Source of the DNA: Kiloniella sp. EL199
GTDB lineage: Bacteria > Pseudomonadota > Alphaproteobacteria > Kiloniellales > Kiloniellaceae
Direction: 5' to 3'
Assembly (NCBI RefSeq): GCF_900313065.1
Contig: NZ_OMPU01000008.1
Coordinates: 124,240-188,239, forward strand
Length of the DNA stretch: 64,000 nucleotides
The notes under the pieces were generated by a model. That model ran no database searches, had not been told where the DNA came from, and saw only the letters and a program-made list of their open reading frames with translations. Positions 54,036 to 64,000 of this stretch are shown piece after piece. How positions within the stretch are numbered: position 1 is the first letter of the stretch; every line of letters begins with the position of its first letter. Position numbers and translations under genes: made by a program.

Positions 54036-55340
54036 CTAGCGATCTTCGACAGCTATAAAATCACGTTCTCCAGATCCCAAATAAAGCTGGCGAGGGCGGC
54101 TGATTTTATGGTTGGGATCTTCAATCATTTCTTTCCACTGAGCAACCCAACCAACCGTTCTTGCCAAGGCAAAGAGAACAGTGAACATAGAAGTTGGGAA
54201 ATTCATCGCGCGAAGAATGATACCTGAATAGAAATCCACATTCGGGAACAATTTCTTCTCGGCAAAGTATGGATCTGAGACAGCAACTTTTTCAAGTTCC
54301 ATAGCAAGTTCCAGAAGAGGATCGTTAATGCCAAGCTCTTCAAGGACTTCATGACAGGATTCACGCATGACAGAAGCACGAGGATCGTAGTTCTTGTATA
54401 CACGATGGCCAAAGCCCATCAGGCGGAACGGGTCGTTTTTGTCTTTGGCGCGTTCGATGAATTTTGGAATGTTGTCTTTATGCCCAATTTGCTGAAGCAT
54501 GTTAAGAACAGCTTCGTTTGCACCACCATGCGCAGGGCCCCAGAGCGATGCAATACCTGCGGCAATACACGCAAAAGGATTTGCACCACTTGAACCTGCG
54601 ATACGTACTGTAGAAGTTGAAGCGTTCTGTTCATGATCAGCATGGAGGATAAAGATACGATCCATCGCACGGACAAGTGCAGGGCTTGCTTTGTATTCTT
54701 CACAAGGAACTGAGAAGGTCATGTGAAGGAAGTTTTCAGCATAGCTTAGATCATTTTTTGGATACACGAAGGGTTGACCAATAGAATATTTGTAAGCATA
54801 AGCAGCAATCGTGGGCATCTTCGCAATAAGACGATGCGATGCAATCAGACGCTGCTGTGGGTCACGTATATCGGTTGAATCGTGATAAAAAGCTGAAAGA
54901 GCACCAACAACACCAACCATGATTGACATGGGGTGTGAATCACGACGGAAACCACGATAGAAATTCAACATCTGCTCGTGCAGCATTGTGTGATAGGTGA
55001 TTTGCTTTTTGAATTCGTCTGATTCTGCTTTTGTCGGTAGCTCACCATTCAGAAGAAGATAACATGTTTCCATGTAATCGCTTTTAGAAGCTAGATCTTC
55101 AATAGAATATCCTCTGTGGCGCAATATGCCTTTGTCTCCATCAATGTAGGTGATGGAAGAATCACAACTACCCGTTGAGGTGAAGCCAGGGTCATAAGTA
55201 AAACAACCAGATTCACTATATAGTTTTCTAACATCGATAACATTTGGCCCACAAGTTCCTTCAAGGATTGGCATATCCCAACTGTGTCCGGTGCGGTTGT
55301 CCGTAACGGTAACGCTGTTTTTGTTGTCGGTATCTGACAT
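54036..55340 (-). CDS. gltA: Citrate synthase
   Basis: Condenses acetyl-CoA and oxaloacetate at the head of the TCA cycle. 434 residues: the large, hexameric, NADH-type length. Catalytic blocks seen: [33 protein letters not shown] (His), [12 protein letters not shown] (His) and [12 protein letters not shown] (Asp). N-terminal [12 protein letters not shown] and [17 protein letters not shown] are typical. It lies 110 bases downstream of gltX's end on the same strand and has its own terminator. Confidence 0.97.
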   Translation of the reverse strand: MSDTDNKNSVTVTDNRTGHSWDMPILEGTCGPNVIDVRKLYSESGCFTYDPGFTSTGSCDSSITYIDGDKGILRHRGYSIEDLASKSDYMETCYLLLNGELPTKAESDEFKKQITYHTMLHEQMLNFYRGFRRDSHPMSIMVGVVGALSAFYHDSTDIRDPQQRLIASHRLIAKMPTIAAYAYKYSIGQPFVYPKNDLSYAENFLHMTFSVPCEEYKASPALVRAMDRIFILHADHEQNASTSTVRIAGSSGANPFACIAAGIASLWGPAHGGANEAVLNMLQQIGHKDNIPKFIERAKDKNDPFRLMGFGHRVYKNYDPRASVMRESCHEVLEELGINDPLLELAMELEKVAVSDPYFAEKKLFPNVDFYSGIILRAMNFPTSMFTVLFALARTVGWVAQWKEMIEDPNHKISRPRQLYLGSGERDFIAVEDR

Positions 55341-55450
55341 ATTTGGAACCTCTGCTCTTTGTTATTATTCTGGTTTGTTGCGCAGCAGCATAATACTTTT
55401 GCTACTTAAGATCAAATTGTGCGCTGCAATATTTTTGATTAATTATTTCC

Positions 55451-56866
55451 TCAAACTTGATCCGTAATTCTGTTGATTGATTCGTCTTTACCCAATATTG
55501 CCATGACTTCAAAGATTCCAGGAGAAACATTAGAGCCGCTAAGCGCAGCGCGTAATGGCTGGGCAACTTTGCCAAGCTTTAATTCATGTTCTTCAGCAAA
55601 GCTTTTTACTGTATTTTCCAGCAAGTCTTCTTCCCAGGTGGGAAGATTTTGGAGAACTGGTAACAGATTTTTCAGGTTTTCTTTACCTTCGTCTGACAGA
55701 AGCTTCTTGGCTTTATCGTTTAACCGTAAGGGACGATCTTTAACATAAAAAGCGGCGCTATCTGCAAGATCGATGATCGTTTTTGCCCGTTCTTTCAGGC
55801 CAGCCATTCCCTTGACGAGAACAGATTTTTGATCAGCAGATATTGTTATCTCTTCCTTTTCGGAAATAAGAGGAGAGATAATGTCTGCCAGATAACTATC
55901 ATCGGCATTACGAATATAGATGCCGTTCAGATTTTCAAGCTTGGCAAAATCAAAGCGAGATGGTGATTTACCAACACCATCAATATCATACCATTTAATA
56001 GCTTGCTCTGTTGAAATTACTTCTTCGTCGCCATGCCCCCATCCTAGTCGCAGCAAATAGTTACGCAGAGCTTCGGGCAAGTACCCCATTTCATCACGGT
56101 AAGCCTCAACACCCAAAGCACCATGGCGTTTTGAAAGTTTAGCACCATCTGCCCCATGGATGAGAGGGATATGGGCAAAGTCGGGGAGTTCCCACCCCAT
56201 TGCCTTGAAAAGCTGTGTCTGTCTGAAAGCGTTTGTGAGATGATCATCGCCACGGATAATATGTGTAATACCCATGTCGTGATCGTCAACAACAACAGAC
56301 AGCATATAGGTTGGGGTGCCATCTGCCCTTAGCAAAACCATATCATCAAGTTGACTGTTGGCGACTGTAACATCACCTTGCACAAGATCTTTGATAAGAG
56401 TTTCGCCTTCCTGCGGCATTTTGAGGCGCACGACAGGCTTTACTCCTTCGGGCGCTTCTGAGGCCGGACGGTCACGCCAACGGCCATCATATTTCATCGG
56501 TCGGCCTTCGGCACGCGCGGTTTCGCGCATTTCAGTCAACTCTTCCGGGCTGCAATAGCAGTGATAAGCTTTACCTTCAGACAGAAGTTGTTGAGCGACC
56601 TGTTGATGTCGTTCTGCACGGGCAAACTGATAGGTGATTTCATCATCATGTTTTAGTCCCAACCAATCCAAGCCATCAATAATAGCTTCGATGGCCTCGG
56701 GCGTTGAACGTTTGCGATCAGTATCTTCAATCCGCAATAAATATTTGCCACCATGGTGCTTGGCAAAAAGCCAGTTGAATAGGGCTGTACGGGCGCCACC
56801 AATATGAAGAAATCCAGTTGGTGAAGGTGCAAAACGGGTCACGACCTGTTTCGTGGGATGGCTCAT
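55451..56866 (-). CDS. gltX: Glutamyl-tRNA synthetase
   Basis: Charges tRNA-Glu (and in organisms lacking GlnRS also tRNA-Gln). 471 residues. HIGH-type motif in [20 protein letters not shown] and KMSKS-type in [11 protein letters not shown]. The [20 protein letters not shown] stretch holds the Cys of the zinc region of this enzyme type. Class I architecture with a C-terminal anticodon-binding domain is complete. Single gene ahead of gltA. Confidence 0.97.
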   Translation of the reverse strand: MSHPTKQVVTRFAPSPTGFLHIGGARTALFNWLFAKHHGGKYLLRIEDTDRKRSTPEAIEAIIDGLDWLGLKHDDEITYQFARAERHQQVAQQLLSEGKAYHCYCSPEELTEMRETARAEGRPMKYDGRWRDRPASEAPEGVKPVVRLKMPQEGETLIKDLVQGDVTVANSQLDDMVLLRADGTPTYMLSVVVDDHDMGITHIIRGDDHLTNAFRQTQLFKAMGWELPDFAHIPLIHGADGAKLSKRHGALGVEAYRDEMGYLPEALRNYLLRLGWGHGDEEVISTEQAIKWYDIDGVGKSPSRFDFAKLENLNGIYIRNADDSYLADIISPLISEKEEITISADQKSVLVKGMAGLKERAKTIIDLADSAAFYVKDRPLRLNDKAKKLLSDEGKENLKNLLPVLQNLPTWEEDLLENTVKSFAEEHELKLGKVAQPLRAALSGSNVSPGIFEVMAILGKDESINRITDQV

Positions 56867-57173
56867 GACAATCTTCCGATAATCCAGAGGTTTTGGGTGT
56901 TAGTCTTAGTGAGGATTATCCGGTATCTGCGAAGTTTAGTTAAACTTTCTATCTGGATAACAAAGACTTTGTTTCGCCGGAGGTGTAACACATTGTTACC
57001 TATCTCGCAAATAGGCAGGCCCAAATTGTGTTGCTTTACCATATCATTGATATGTATTTCGACACAATGCGACGGAAGATAAAATCATAGACAAACAATA
57101 ATTGTAATAGGTTGAAAAAAGATGATGTTTTTCCCTTCGGTTGTAATAAACTGGCAAAAGGGGGATTATTTTT
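56867..57173. other. Intergenic region between gltX and comEC
   Basis: About 307 bases between divergent genes; it should hold both promoters. AAAAGGGGG at 57156-57164 is the likely ribosome-binding site of comEC. No LexA box or other operator was seen. Confidence 0.5.
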
Positions 57174-59288
57174 GTGCTGTCACAGGTCTTTACCAACGAG
57201 CAAGGTGCTTTTGCCAACTGGTTTCCTGTCTTTATCGGGGCGGGAATTGGCCTTTATTTTTCACTGCCCTTTGAACCAAGTCTAACGTTGTCGCTTGTGA
57301 CTTCTCTAGGATTATGGGGGATGGTTCTAGGGAGAATTTTCTTTCACTCAGCTGCTACGTTACATGGTTCGTCTGAAGCTACATATGTACTGGTAAAGTA
57401 CTTTTTGATTGCTGTTGCTTTGGCTTCTACGGGGTTTGCATCTGCGGCCTACAGAACCGATAGCGTGGCCGCGCCTATCCTTGAACGAGAATTTGGTCCC
57501 AGCTACTTTGAAGGACGGATTATTCAAATAGAACCAAGTTCACCGGGGCAGAGGTATTTACTGGATAATTTGACCGGAAAAGCTTTTAAGTGGCTCAGTA
57601 CGCCTCAGATCATCCGCTTGAAATCGAACCTGGAACAGGAAAACATCCGCGTTGGCATGCGGGTGCGGGTTCTTGCTGTTATTCAACCGCCATCGCGCCC
57701 CAATATTCCCGGCGGGTTTAACTATGCGAGGCATGCCTATTATCAGAAGATCGGTGCCGTTGGATATATTCTTGGCAAGGTAAAGATTGTTGAAGAGCAA
57801 CCATCGAACGATAAGCAATATATCGCTAATGACATAGGAATGACGGCGGCAGAAGTTCGAAATTCAATTGTCAGAAAAGTAGGTAAACATTTGGACGGAG
57901 ATCAAAAGGATCTTGTCGTGACATTTTTAACAGGACAAAAGGGGGGGCTTTCGAAAGGAACCAAAGAAGAAATTCGCGATGCAGGTTTGGCTCATCTTCT
58001 CGCCATTTCCGGGTTGCATATGGGCTTAATGGCTGGAATTCTTTTCTTTGTTATTCGCTTTATTTTAGCTTTGTTTCCGCGTGTCGCGTTGAATTTTCCA
58101 ATCAAAAAGATTGCGGCGATGGCCGCGATTGTTTTTTGTTTTTTCTATTTGTTGTTGATTAATCACCCGCTGTCAGCTCAACGGGCATTTATTATGGTCG
58201 CGGTTAGTTTGACAGCTGTCGTACTGGATCGTAAGGCACTTTCTATTAGAACGGTTTCTGTGGCGGCGGTATTCTTGTTATTGATCTATCCAGAAGTTTT
58301 GATTTCAGCCAGCTTTCAGATGTCATTTTCAGCTGTGTTGGCACTTGTTGCTTTTTTTGAGTGGTATTCTCAGAAAAAACCTGAGCAGAAATTTATCGGA
58401 AAAATCGTACACAACATAAAGTTAACCTGTTATTGCTCTCTTGTTGCTTCGTTAGCAACTGCGCCCTTTGTTCTTTATCATTTTCACAGCCTGCCTTTGT
58501 TCGGGATTCTTGCAAACCTGGTAGCCGTTCCTTTTACGGCTTTCGTCCTAATGCCATTGGTTTTAATTTGTTATGTTTTTCTTCCTTTAGGAGCAGAAGG
58601 ATTAATTATTCAGGTGCTGGGACAGGCGTTTGAATTCTTGTTGTGGGTTGCACGGGTGGTTGCCCATATTCCTTATGGAGAATGGAGGTTAGGTGCTTTT
58701 CCTGTTTCAGCGCTGACGATTGTAACATTAGGTGGCATTTGGCTGTGCCTTATTAAAACAAAACTCAGGTGGTATGGGGCTGTTCCTGTTTTATTATTTG
58801 TTATTTATATCAATGTATTTATAGAAAAACCTGATGTTTTAGTTGATCCGAAAAGCCAATTAGTCGGCATTACCATAAATGATACACTGTATCTTAATAG
58901 CACAAAGCGCTCGAGATTTGTTTCACGGATCTGGAAGCAGGATCTTGCTTTGAACAATGTGAAATCTTGGGATGAGTTATCCCGTGATTACCTGAAATGT
59001 GACGCAGAATCCTGTCACCTAACATTGCAGGGAATGGAAGTTTCTTTAATAAATGACGGTACGGCTTTTCCAGAGGACTGTAATCAGGGACTGTTGCTTA
59101 TTGCGCCAAAACATAAAGTTCCTCGATGGTGCAATAACAGGAGTAGGGTGGGCGACGATTATCCCATGCTAGATTATTGGAAATTGAGAAAAGGTGGAGT
59201 GCATAGCATATCTCTTACAGGGGAGATGCCGACGATACACACGGTCAGTGAATTTGTTGGCGATCGTCCATGGAATAGAGATAATTAA
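57174..59288 (+). CDS. comEC: ComEC/Rec2-family DNA-uptake channel protein
   Basis: A 704-residue polytopic membrane protein of the competence channel family. The N-terminal part has membrane segments and a DUF4131 region (FEGRIIQIEPSSPG, VRVLAVIQPPSRPNIPGGFNYARHAYY). The central Competence domain shows TFLTGQKGGLSKGTKEEIRDAGLAHLLAISGLHMGLMAG and PLSAQRAFIMVAV, both very typical. The C-terminal stretch is short and carries no metallo-beta-lactamase HxHxDH motif, as often in Alphaproteobacteria. Starts with GTG after AAAAGGGGG. It is convergent with lexA. No other competence gene is in the window. Confidence 0.9.
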   Translation: MLSQVFTNEQGAFANWFPVFIGAGIGLYFSLPFEPSLTLSLVTSLGLWGMVLGRIFFHSAATLHGSSEATYVLVKYFLIAVALASTGFASAAYRTDSVAAPILEREFGPSYFEGRIIQIEPSSPGQRYLLDNLTGKAFKWLSTPQIIRLKSNLEQENIRVGMRVRVLAVIQPPSRPNIPGGFNYARHAYYQKIGAVGYILGKVKIVEEQPSNDKQYIANDIGMTAAEVRNSIVRKVGKHLDGDQKDLVVTFLTGQKGGLSKGTKEEIRDAGLAHLLAISGLHMGLMAGILFFVIRFILALFPRVALNFPIKKIAAMAAIVFCFFYLLLINHPLSAQRAFIMVAVSLTAVVLDRKALSIRTVSVAAVFLLLIYPEVLISASFQMSFSAVLALVAFFEWYSQKKPEQKFIGKIVHNIKLTCYCSLVASLATAPFVLYHFHSLPLFGILANLVAVPFTAFVLMPLVLICYVFLPLGAEGLIIQVLGQAFEFLLWVARVVAHIPYGEWRLGAFPVSALTIVTLGGIWLCLIKTKLRWYGAVPVLLFVIYINVFIEKPDVLVDPKSQLVGITINDTLYLNSTKRSRFVSRIWKQDLALNNVKSWDELSRDYLKCDAESCHLTLQGMEVSLINDGTAFPEDCNQGLLLIAPKHKVPRWCNNRSRVGDDYPMLDYWKLRKGGVHSISLTGEMPTIHTVSEFVGDRPWNRDN

Positions 59289-59327
59289 AGTTTAAGTGAT
59301 TTGTTATAAATTACCTGTAGTAGGTTG

Positions 59328-60029
59328 TTAATTATAAGTTCTTAGTAGGCCGACGAGCTTGCCTTGAACTTGAACTCTACCAGCTTCGTAGGTTTTCGTT
59401 TCATAGGTAGCATTCGCTGGTTCTAGCTCAATTTTGCCGCTTTGACGTCTGACATGTTTAAGGGTTGCCTCTGCATTATCAACAAAAGCTACACCAATTT
59501 GACCATTTTCTATGGTATCACACTTTTTGATCAGCACTGTATCGCCATCAAGAATACCGGCCTCAATCATGGAATCCCCTTCAACGGTCAGGGCATAGTG
59601 ATCACCATTACCCAGAAGGTTTAGAGGAACATCGACATAGTTAGCTGGATCGCTCAATGCTTCGATAGGCGTACCAGCAGCAATTTTCCCATAGAGAGGT
59701 AGCTGAACAGTTTCATCAGATGATTGATTGGCTGCTTCAATGTTTTCGTTAAGCAAAGGATTATTTTTTGGATTTAAAGCATCATGCTCTTGAAGTTGTG
59801 GTACTGGCCCCAGATCTTCAGGTAATCTCAGTATTTCTACAGCACGTGCTCTGTGCGCAAGTCTGCGAATAAAACCGCGCTCTTCCAACGCTGTGATCAG
59901 GCGATGGATGCCTGATTTTGACTTTAATTCCAATGCGTCCTTCATTTCATCAAAAGAAGGCGAAACCCCGGTTCGGGTCAAGTGATCCCGAATGTAAAGC
60001 AGTAGCTCTCGTTGTTTCTTGGTCAGCAT
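59328..60029 (-). CDS. lexA: SOS repressor LexA
   Basis: Repressor of DNA-damage genes that cleaves itself when RecA filaments form. 233 residues from ATG 60029 (preceded by GGGGGAA); the frame extends 14 codons further but those are not LexA-like. N-terminal winged helix: LTKKQRELLLYI, SFDEMKDALELKSKSGIHRL. Self-cleavage Ala-Gly pair near residues 118-119 (KIAAGTP), catalytic Ser near 153 (EGDSMIEAG) and Lys near 191 (ATLKHVRR). A 35-residue Gln/Asn-rich linker is longer than in E. coli. A perfect LexA box overlaps its promoter, so it represses itself. Confidence 0.97.
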   Translation of the reverse strand: MLTKKQRELLLYIRDHLTRTGVSPSFDEMKDALELKSKSGIHRLITALEERGFIRRLAHRARAVEILRLPEDLGPVPQLQEHDALNPKNNPLLNENIEAANQSSDETVQLPLYGKIAAGTPIEALSDPANYVDVPLNLLGNGDHYALTVEGDSMIEAGILDGDTVLIKKCDTIENGQIGVAFVDNAEATLKHVRRQSGKIELEPANATYETKTYEAGRVQVQGKLVGLLRTYN

Positions 60030-60089
60030 TAAAATTCCCCCGAAATACAGAGTTGGGCTTCTGTAGAACAAAACAAAAACATATCTTTT

Positions 60090-60118
60090 GTTCTACTTTA
60101 GTTCTCGTTTCAGGTCAA
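60090..60118 (-). promoter_or_regulatory. lexA promoter with LexA box
   Basis: The exact operator GTTC-N7-GTTC (spacer TACTTTA) lies at 60090-60104. On the minus strand a -35 TTGACC (60113-60118), a 17-base spacer and a -10 TAGAAC (60090-60095) overlap it, so bound LexA blocks its own promoter. Confidence 0.88.
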
Positions 60119-60142
60119 GCGATTTTAAGTTGTTTCTTGTAC

Positions 60143-61336
60143 TTAAAGCCGAATTACCTCTACTTCTGTGCCTTTAGCTGCAGGTGCAGCAAAGGGAGCG
60201 CGGATCACAAGGCAATCTGCTTTGCGGAGCAGGTTTAACATCGCACTGTCTTGCCGATCAAAAGGTGTGGCCTCTAGTTGCCCGAATGAGTTGGTTGACA
60301 ATTGGGCTCTTAAATAGTCCTGTCGTTTATCATTCTCACCAAGATTTTGAGTGAGAACAGCTTTTTCAATTTGTAGGTTATCAGGGTTTCTGCCTGTCAT
60401 CTTCCATAAGGCCGGACGGGCAAAAATGTAGGCACATACCAATGTTGAAACCGGATTTCCGGGAAGGCCGATCATTGGTGTTTGCCCAAGTTTACCAAAT
60501 ATCAGCGGTTTCCCTGGGCGCATGGCAATCCGCCAGAAATCAATTTCGAGACCTTGTTCCCCAAGTACGGAGCGCACAAGGTCGTGGTCACCAACAGATG
60601 CACCGCCTGTTGTTAGCAGAAGATCTGCACCTTCAGCACCTTTGGCCATTGTGGAAAGAGCTTCTTTGTCATCTGGGGCAATGCCAAGCGATATTGGTTC
60701 ACCACCACATTCTCTAACAAAAGACATCAGGGCCGTTGTGTTGGAGCTAATGATCTGGTTCGGACCCGGTGTTACGCCAGGGAGTACAATTTCATTACCT
60801 GTAGCTAATATAGCAACTTTAGGCTTTCGATATACCTCTAACCAGGGATGGTTCATTGCCGCCGCAAGTGCGAGATCTCGTGCAGTGAGTGTTGTCCCTT
60901 TTTCAAGGCCGATTTGACCCTCGCTAAAATCCAATCCGGCGGGACGAATGTAACGACCGGGAGATTCACTTTGTTTAACGGTGACGTTTATATCATCATG
61001 GTCTGTATTTTCCTGAATGACAATGCAATCAGCACCAAGAGGAACAGGGCCACCAGTAAAGATACGAACCGCTTCACCGTCTTGTAGCTGAGCCTCATAG
61101 CTTCCACCAGCCGGAGCTTCACCCCTGATTTTGAGAGTAACAGGTACAGACTGGATATCTGAGGATTTAACAGCAAAGCCATCCATCGCAGACACATCAC
61201 TTGGTGGTTGTGTCAATCTGGCTTTGATATCTTTCGCCAGAACTCGCCCCAAGCCATCGTGCAGGGAGACGGTTTCGGGTGAAAGTTCTGTAAAACCTGC
61301 GAGAACCCGTTCTAAAGCTTCTTCAACTCGTATCAT
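60143..61336 (-). CDS. moeA: Molybdopterin molybdenumtransferase MoeA
   Basis: Inserts molybdate into adenylated molybdopterin. 397 residues. Seen: SDVSAMDGFAVKS near the N-terminus, IFTGGPVPLGADCIVIQE, ATGNEIVLPG, ISSNTTAL, LLTTGGASVGDHDLV, MRPGKPLIFGKLGQTPMIGLPGNPVS and the C-terminal beta domain. Its ATG overlaps the moaC stop as TAATG. The stop lies well before lexA on the same strand, so it may read into lexA. Confidence 0.96.
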   Translation of the reverse strand: MIRVEEALERVLAGFTELSPETVSLHDGLGRVLAKDIKARLTQPPSDVSAMDGFAVKSSDIQSVPVTLKIRGEAPAGGSYEAQLQDGEAVRIFTGGPVPLGADCIVIQENTDHDDINVTVKQSESPGRYIRPAGLDFSEGQIGLEKGTTLTARDLALAAAMNHPWLEVYRKPKVAILATGNEIVLPGVTPGPNQIISSNTTALMSFVRECGGEPISLGIAPDDKEALSTMAKGAEGADLLLTTGGASVGDHDLVRSVLGEQGLEIDFWRIAMRPGKPLIFGKLGQTPMIGLPGNPVSTLVCAYIFARPALWKMTGRNPDNLQIEKAVLTQNLGENDKRQDYLRAQLSTNSFGQLEATPFDRQDSAMLNLLRKADCLVIRAPFAAPAAKGTEVEVIRL

Positions 61337-61821
61337 TATACTGCCTCGTAGGTACCTGATTTACCACCAGTTTTTTTGACCAATCTGATGTCTGTTATCT
61401 GAATGCCTTTATCCACTGCTTTGCACATATCATAAATCGTCAAAGAAGCGATTGATACCGCGGTAAGGGCTTCCATTTCGACGCCGGTTTGGCCTGTTAG
61501 TTTGCAGGTTCCCATAACTTCAATGGCGTTATTATCTGGATCCAGAGTGAAATCGACCTTCACGGATGTCAGCATCAGGGGGTGGCATAAAGGAATCAGG
61601 TCGGGTGTTTTTTTTGCCCCCATGATGCCAGCCAAGCGTGCGATTGCGAGAACGTCACCCTTTTTGAAACCACCTTGTTGAATAAGTTGCATTGTTTCAG
61701 GCTGAACCAACACACGACCTTTGGCGGTTGCTGTTCTGACGGTTTCGGCCTTATCCGAAACATCAACCATGACAGCTTTGCCCTCTTGATCGAAGTGAGT
61801 AAGTTCATTTTCTGATGACAT
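61336..61821 (-). CDS. moaC: Cyclic pyranopterin monophosphate synthase MoaC
   Basis: Forms cyclic pyranopterin monophosphate in molybdenum-cofactor synthesis. 161 residues from ATG 61821, exactly the family size; a TTG four codons upstream is less likely. Catalytic blocks seen: [67 protein letters not shown] and KTGGKSG. It is coupled to moeA. Confidence 0.96.
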   Translation of the reverse strand: MSSENELTHFDQEGKAVMVDVSDKAETVRTATAKGRVLVQPETMQLIQQGGFKKGDVLAIARLAGIMGAKKTPDLIPLCHPLMLTSVKVDFTLDPDNNAIEVMGTCKLTGQTGVEMEALTAVSIASLTIYDMCKAVDKGIQITDIRLVKKTGGKSGTYEAV

Positions 61822-61913
61822 TTTCGTATCCAACTTTGTGTACGAGGATATCTATTTATAGATTAGATATCTAATATAGAGAGCACACCTTTAGTGCAGG
61901 AGTTCCGCTCAAG

Positions 61914-62708
61914 TTATTGTTTTAATAGGTTGATTGTGGCGGCGGTCACATCTTCCTGACGCATTAAGGACTCCCCGATCAAAAAGGTTGTTGCTCCAAT
62001 TGCTTGCATGCGCTTTAGATCTTCCGGGCTATACAAACCGCTTTCTGCGACAAGAAGCTTGTCCTGAGGAACCATTTCTGACAGCTCTTCTGTTGTCGCG
62101 ATATCAACCTCTAGTGTTTTCAGGTTTCTGTTATTAACACCAAGAAGAGGGGACTTGAGTGTATCAAGGGCTCTTGCCAGTTCCTCTGCATTATGAACCT
62201 CGACCAATACATCCATGCCCAGATCGAAAGCGAGACTTTCAAGTTCGCTTGCCTGTTGATCTTCCAATGCAGCCATAATCAGAAGAATGCAGTCAGCGCC
62301 AAGTGCCCGGGATTCAACAATTTGATATGGTTCTAGCATAAAGTCTTTACGCAAAGCAGGAAGGTTCACAGCTGCACGTGCGTCCAGCAAATATTGATCC
62401 GCCCCTTGAAAATAAGGCTCGTCAGTCAAAACAGAAAGGCAAGTTGCGCCGCCAGCTTTATAGGCTTTGGCAAGTGATGCAGGATCAAAGTCTGCTCGAA
62501 TGAGGCCTTTGCTTGGAGATGCTTTTTTGATCTCACTGATCAAGCCATACTTGCCTTGCTCGTATTTGGATTTTAGTGCTTTGTAAAAGCCACGGGGAGC
62601 ATCTTGGTCGGCTGCCTTTGCTTCCAATTCAGAAAGGGAAACTTTACCTTTTCTGACTCGTACAAAGTCGAGCTTGTCATCACAAATGCGTTTTAAAACA
62701 TCACTCAC
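61914..62708 (-). CDS. trpC: Indole-3-glycerol phosphate synthase
   Basis: Fourth step of tryptophan synthesis. 264 residues, single TIM-barrel without TrpF fusion. Active-site blocks: [13 protein letters not shown] (Lys), [65 protein letters not shown] and [12 protein letters not shown]. Its ATG overlaps the trpD stop by four bases (ATGA), so the two are coupled. Confidence 0.97.
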   Translation of the reverse strand: MSDVLKRICDDKLDFVRVRKGKVSLSELEAKAADQDAPRGFYKALKSKYEQGKYGLISEIKKASPSKGLIRADFDPASLAKAYKAGGATCLSVLTDEPYFQGADQYLLDARAAVNLPALRKDFMLEPYQIVESRALGADCILLIMAALEDQQASELESLAFDLGMDVLVEVHNAEELARALDTLKSPLLGVNNRNLKTLEVDIATTEELSEMVPQDKLLVAESGLYSPEDLKRMQAIGATTFLIGESLMRQEDVTAATINLLKQ

Positions 62709-63742
62709 TGAGTTGTTTCCTTGTTCGTATATGAAGCCAAACCATCAAGCTTTGCCAGAGCGGCACCACTATCAATTGACTTTGCTGCTATCACAGCGCC
62801 TTCTTTGAGATCATTGGTTAATCCAGCGACGATTAATGCCCCGGCTGAATTCAGGACAACTGCATCGCGATAAGCATTCTTTTTACCACCAAGCATTTCT
62901 CGCATTGCAACAGCATTGTAAGCAGCATCGCTGCCAATAATCTCTTCTATTGGGGATCTTTCCAATCCGGCCATTTCTGGAATTATCTCAAAGTTTTTGA
63001 TCTGTCCTTGATCCAGCTCAGAAATATAACTGAGGCCGGAAATTGATAATTCATCCAGACCTTCTGCTCCGTGCACGACCCAGGCTTTTTCATGTCCTAT
63101 GGCTTTTAATACCTGTGCCAATGGTTCTACCCATTCTCGACCAAAAACGCCTGTAATCTGGCGGGTTACTTTTCCTGGGTTTGAGAGAGGACCTAGAAGG
63201 TTGAAGATTGTCCGGGTACCAAGTTCAGCCCGCGTTGGGCCGACATGACGCATAGCAGAATGATATAAAGGAGCTGCGAGAAAAGCGGTTCCATTTTTAG
63301 TCAGAGCTGTTTCAACTGCATCAACACTTGCTTCAAGGCCAATACCAAGCGCACCTAAAACATCAGATGCACCACTTTTAGAGGAAGCGGCTCTATTGCC
63401 ATGCTTTGCAACAATAGCACCGGCGCCGGCTACGACAAAAGCTGTGGCTGTTGAAACGTTAAGTGTGCCTTTTGCATCGCCACCAGTACCACAGACATCA
63501 ATGGCATCTTTTGGTGCTTTGATGGTCAGCATTTTACTGCGCATAGAGCGTGCTGCGCCTGTTATCTCATCGACAGTCTCGCCTTTGACACGCAAGCTCA
63601 TCAAAAAACCGGCAACCTGCGCTGAAGTGGCTTCACCTGTCATTAACAAATCAAAGGCTCTTTCTGATTGCTCGGCTGTTAGATTGTTGCCGTCAGCTAC
63701 ATAGGCGATAAATGATTTTATGTCGCTCAGTTCCCCTGACAT
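62705..63742 (-). CDS. trpD: Anthranilate phosphoribosyltransferase
   Basis: Second step of tryptophan synthesis. 345 residues. Seen: PRPP-binding [60 protein letters not shown] and GLDELSISG. It runs in a trpG-trpD-trpC order typical for this group. Its ATG is preceded by AGGAGG. Confidence 0.97.
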   Translation of the reverse strand: MSGELSDIKSFIAYVADGNNLTAEQSERAFDLLMTGEATSAQVAGFLMSLRVKGETVDEITGAARSMRSKMLTIKAPKDAIDVCGTGGDAKGTLNVSTATAFVVAGAGAIVAKHGNRAASSKSGASDVLGALGIGLEASVDAVETALTKNGTAFLAAPLYHSAMRHVGPTRAELGTRTIFNLLGPLSNPGKVTRQITGVFGREWVEPLAQVLKAIGHEKAWVVHGAEGLDELSISGLSYISELDQGQIKNFEIIPEMAGLERSPIEEIIGSDAAYNAVAMREMLGGKKNAYRDAVVLNSAGALIVAGLTNDLKEGAVIAAKSIDSGAALAKLDGLASYTNKETTQ

Positions 63743-63788
63743 GGAACAGGCCTCCTTATTATCTGTTCAGATGTATTGAACGGTTGTT

Positions 63789-64000
63789 TTATACCGTCAG
63801 AAAGTTCTTCAAGAGATCATGGCCTTTTTCAGAGGCGATGCTTTCGGGATGAAATTGAACGCCATGCAAGGGAAGTTCTTTGTGTTGAAGTCCCATGATG
63901 ACACCATCTTCAGTCCAGGCCGTAACTTCCAGACAATCGGGCATGCTGTCTGGTTCGATTGTCAATGAATGGTAGCGGGTAACAGTTAGTGGATCAGGCA
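63789..64000 (-). CDS. trpG: Anthranilate synthase glutamine amidotransferase (TrpG/PabA), C-terminal part
   Basis: About 70 codons of the 3' end, the start lying beyond the right edge. The translation contains RYHSLTIE near its N-terminus and [22 protein letters not shown] near the end, the classical His-Pro-Glu block of class I glutamine amidotransferases that supply ammonia to TrpE. It reads into trpD 46 bases further on. TrpG and PabA cannot be separated by sequence here; the trpDC context favours TrpG. Confidence 0.9.
   Translation of the reverse strand, partial: PDPLTVTRYHSLTIEPDSMPDCLEVTAWTEDGVIMGLQHKELPLHGVQFHPESIASEKGHDLLKNFLTV

Overview
The window looks like chromosomal DNA of a low-GC, probably marine alphaproteobacterium, plausibly of the Rhodospirillales/Kiloniellales/Sneathiella type (genus is inference). 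Support comes from family-level markers: LexA operators of the alphaproteobacterial GTTC-N7-GTTC form, an NDUFS4-like complex I subunit, DUF1491 and SdhE proteins, the AapJQMP amino-acid transporter, and a trpGDC-moaC-moeA-lexA gene run. Most of the sequence is densely packed housekeeping DNA. Accessory-looking DNA is limited to an AT-rich stretch around 22.2-23.5 kb and the tRNA-Arg-proximal stretch around 26.3-28.3 kb.

Layout. 0-2.3 kb: end of an ABC importer (permease, ATPase) coupled to a GpdQ/CpdA-like phosphodiesterase. 2.5-10 kb: a double-DUF502 membrane protein, recG, sdhE and mfd. 10-11.7 kb: a translationally coupled zinc-ribbon/HEAT-repeat pair and a calcineurin-like phosphatase. 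11.9-14.8 kb: a TRAP transporter (P, Q, M). 14.8-18.4 kb: a FrnE-like oxidoreductase, an APH-type kinase with an overlapping small gene, a 41-residue membrane protein behind two LexA boxes, and a PraR-like XRE regulator. 18.7-25.6 kb: NhaD-type antiporter, universal stress protein, DUF192 and small exported proteins, a TylF-type methyltransferase, prfC and DUF1491. 25.8-29.3 kb: tRNA-Pro, NDUFS4-like protein, tRNA-Arg, a decayed integrase, a membrane protein with an SSB-like acidic tail, a MazG-like/DUF550 protein and a GNAT acetyltransferase.

29.5-33.6 kb: a Fur-box-preceded exbB-exbD-exbD operon and a histidine kinase broken by one frameshift at a homopolymer. 33.7-44.7 kb: a long minus-strand unit that imports nucleosides (BMP-type binding protein, double ATPase, two permeases) and degrades them (cdd, punA, deoC, deoA, deoB, add, tdk). 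44.9-49.1 kb: cheZ, a parvulin isomerase, a pseudo-receiver protein, hisI and metC. 49.6-53.8 kb: aapJQMP. 54-64 kb: gltA, gltX, comEC, lexA, moeA, moaC, trpC, trpD and the end of trpG.

The most interesting unexplained items are the tiny SOS-controlled membrane protein at 17.1 kb (a candidate SidA-like division inhibitor that is easily missed by gene callers), the SSB-tail-mimicking membrane protein at 27.6-28.3 kb, the fused DUF502 duplication, the ExbD pair in which the second copy has Asn in place of the membrane Asp, and hairpins placed directly after the solute-binding-protein gene in three different transport operons.
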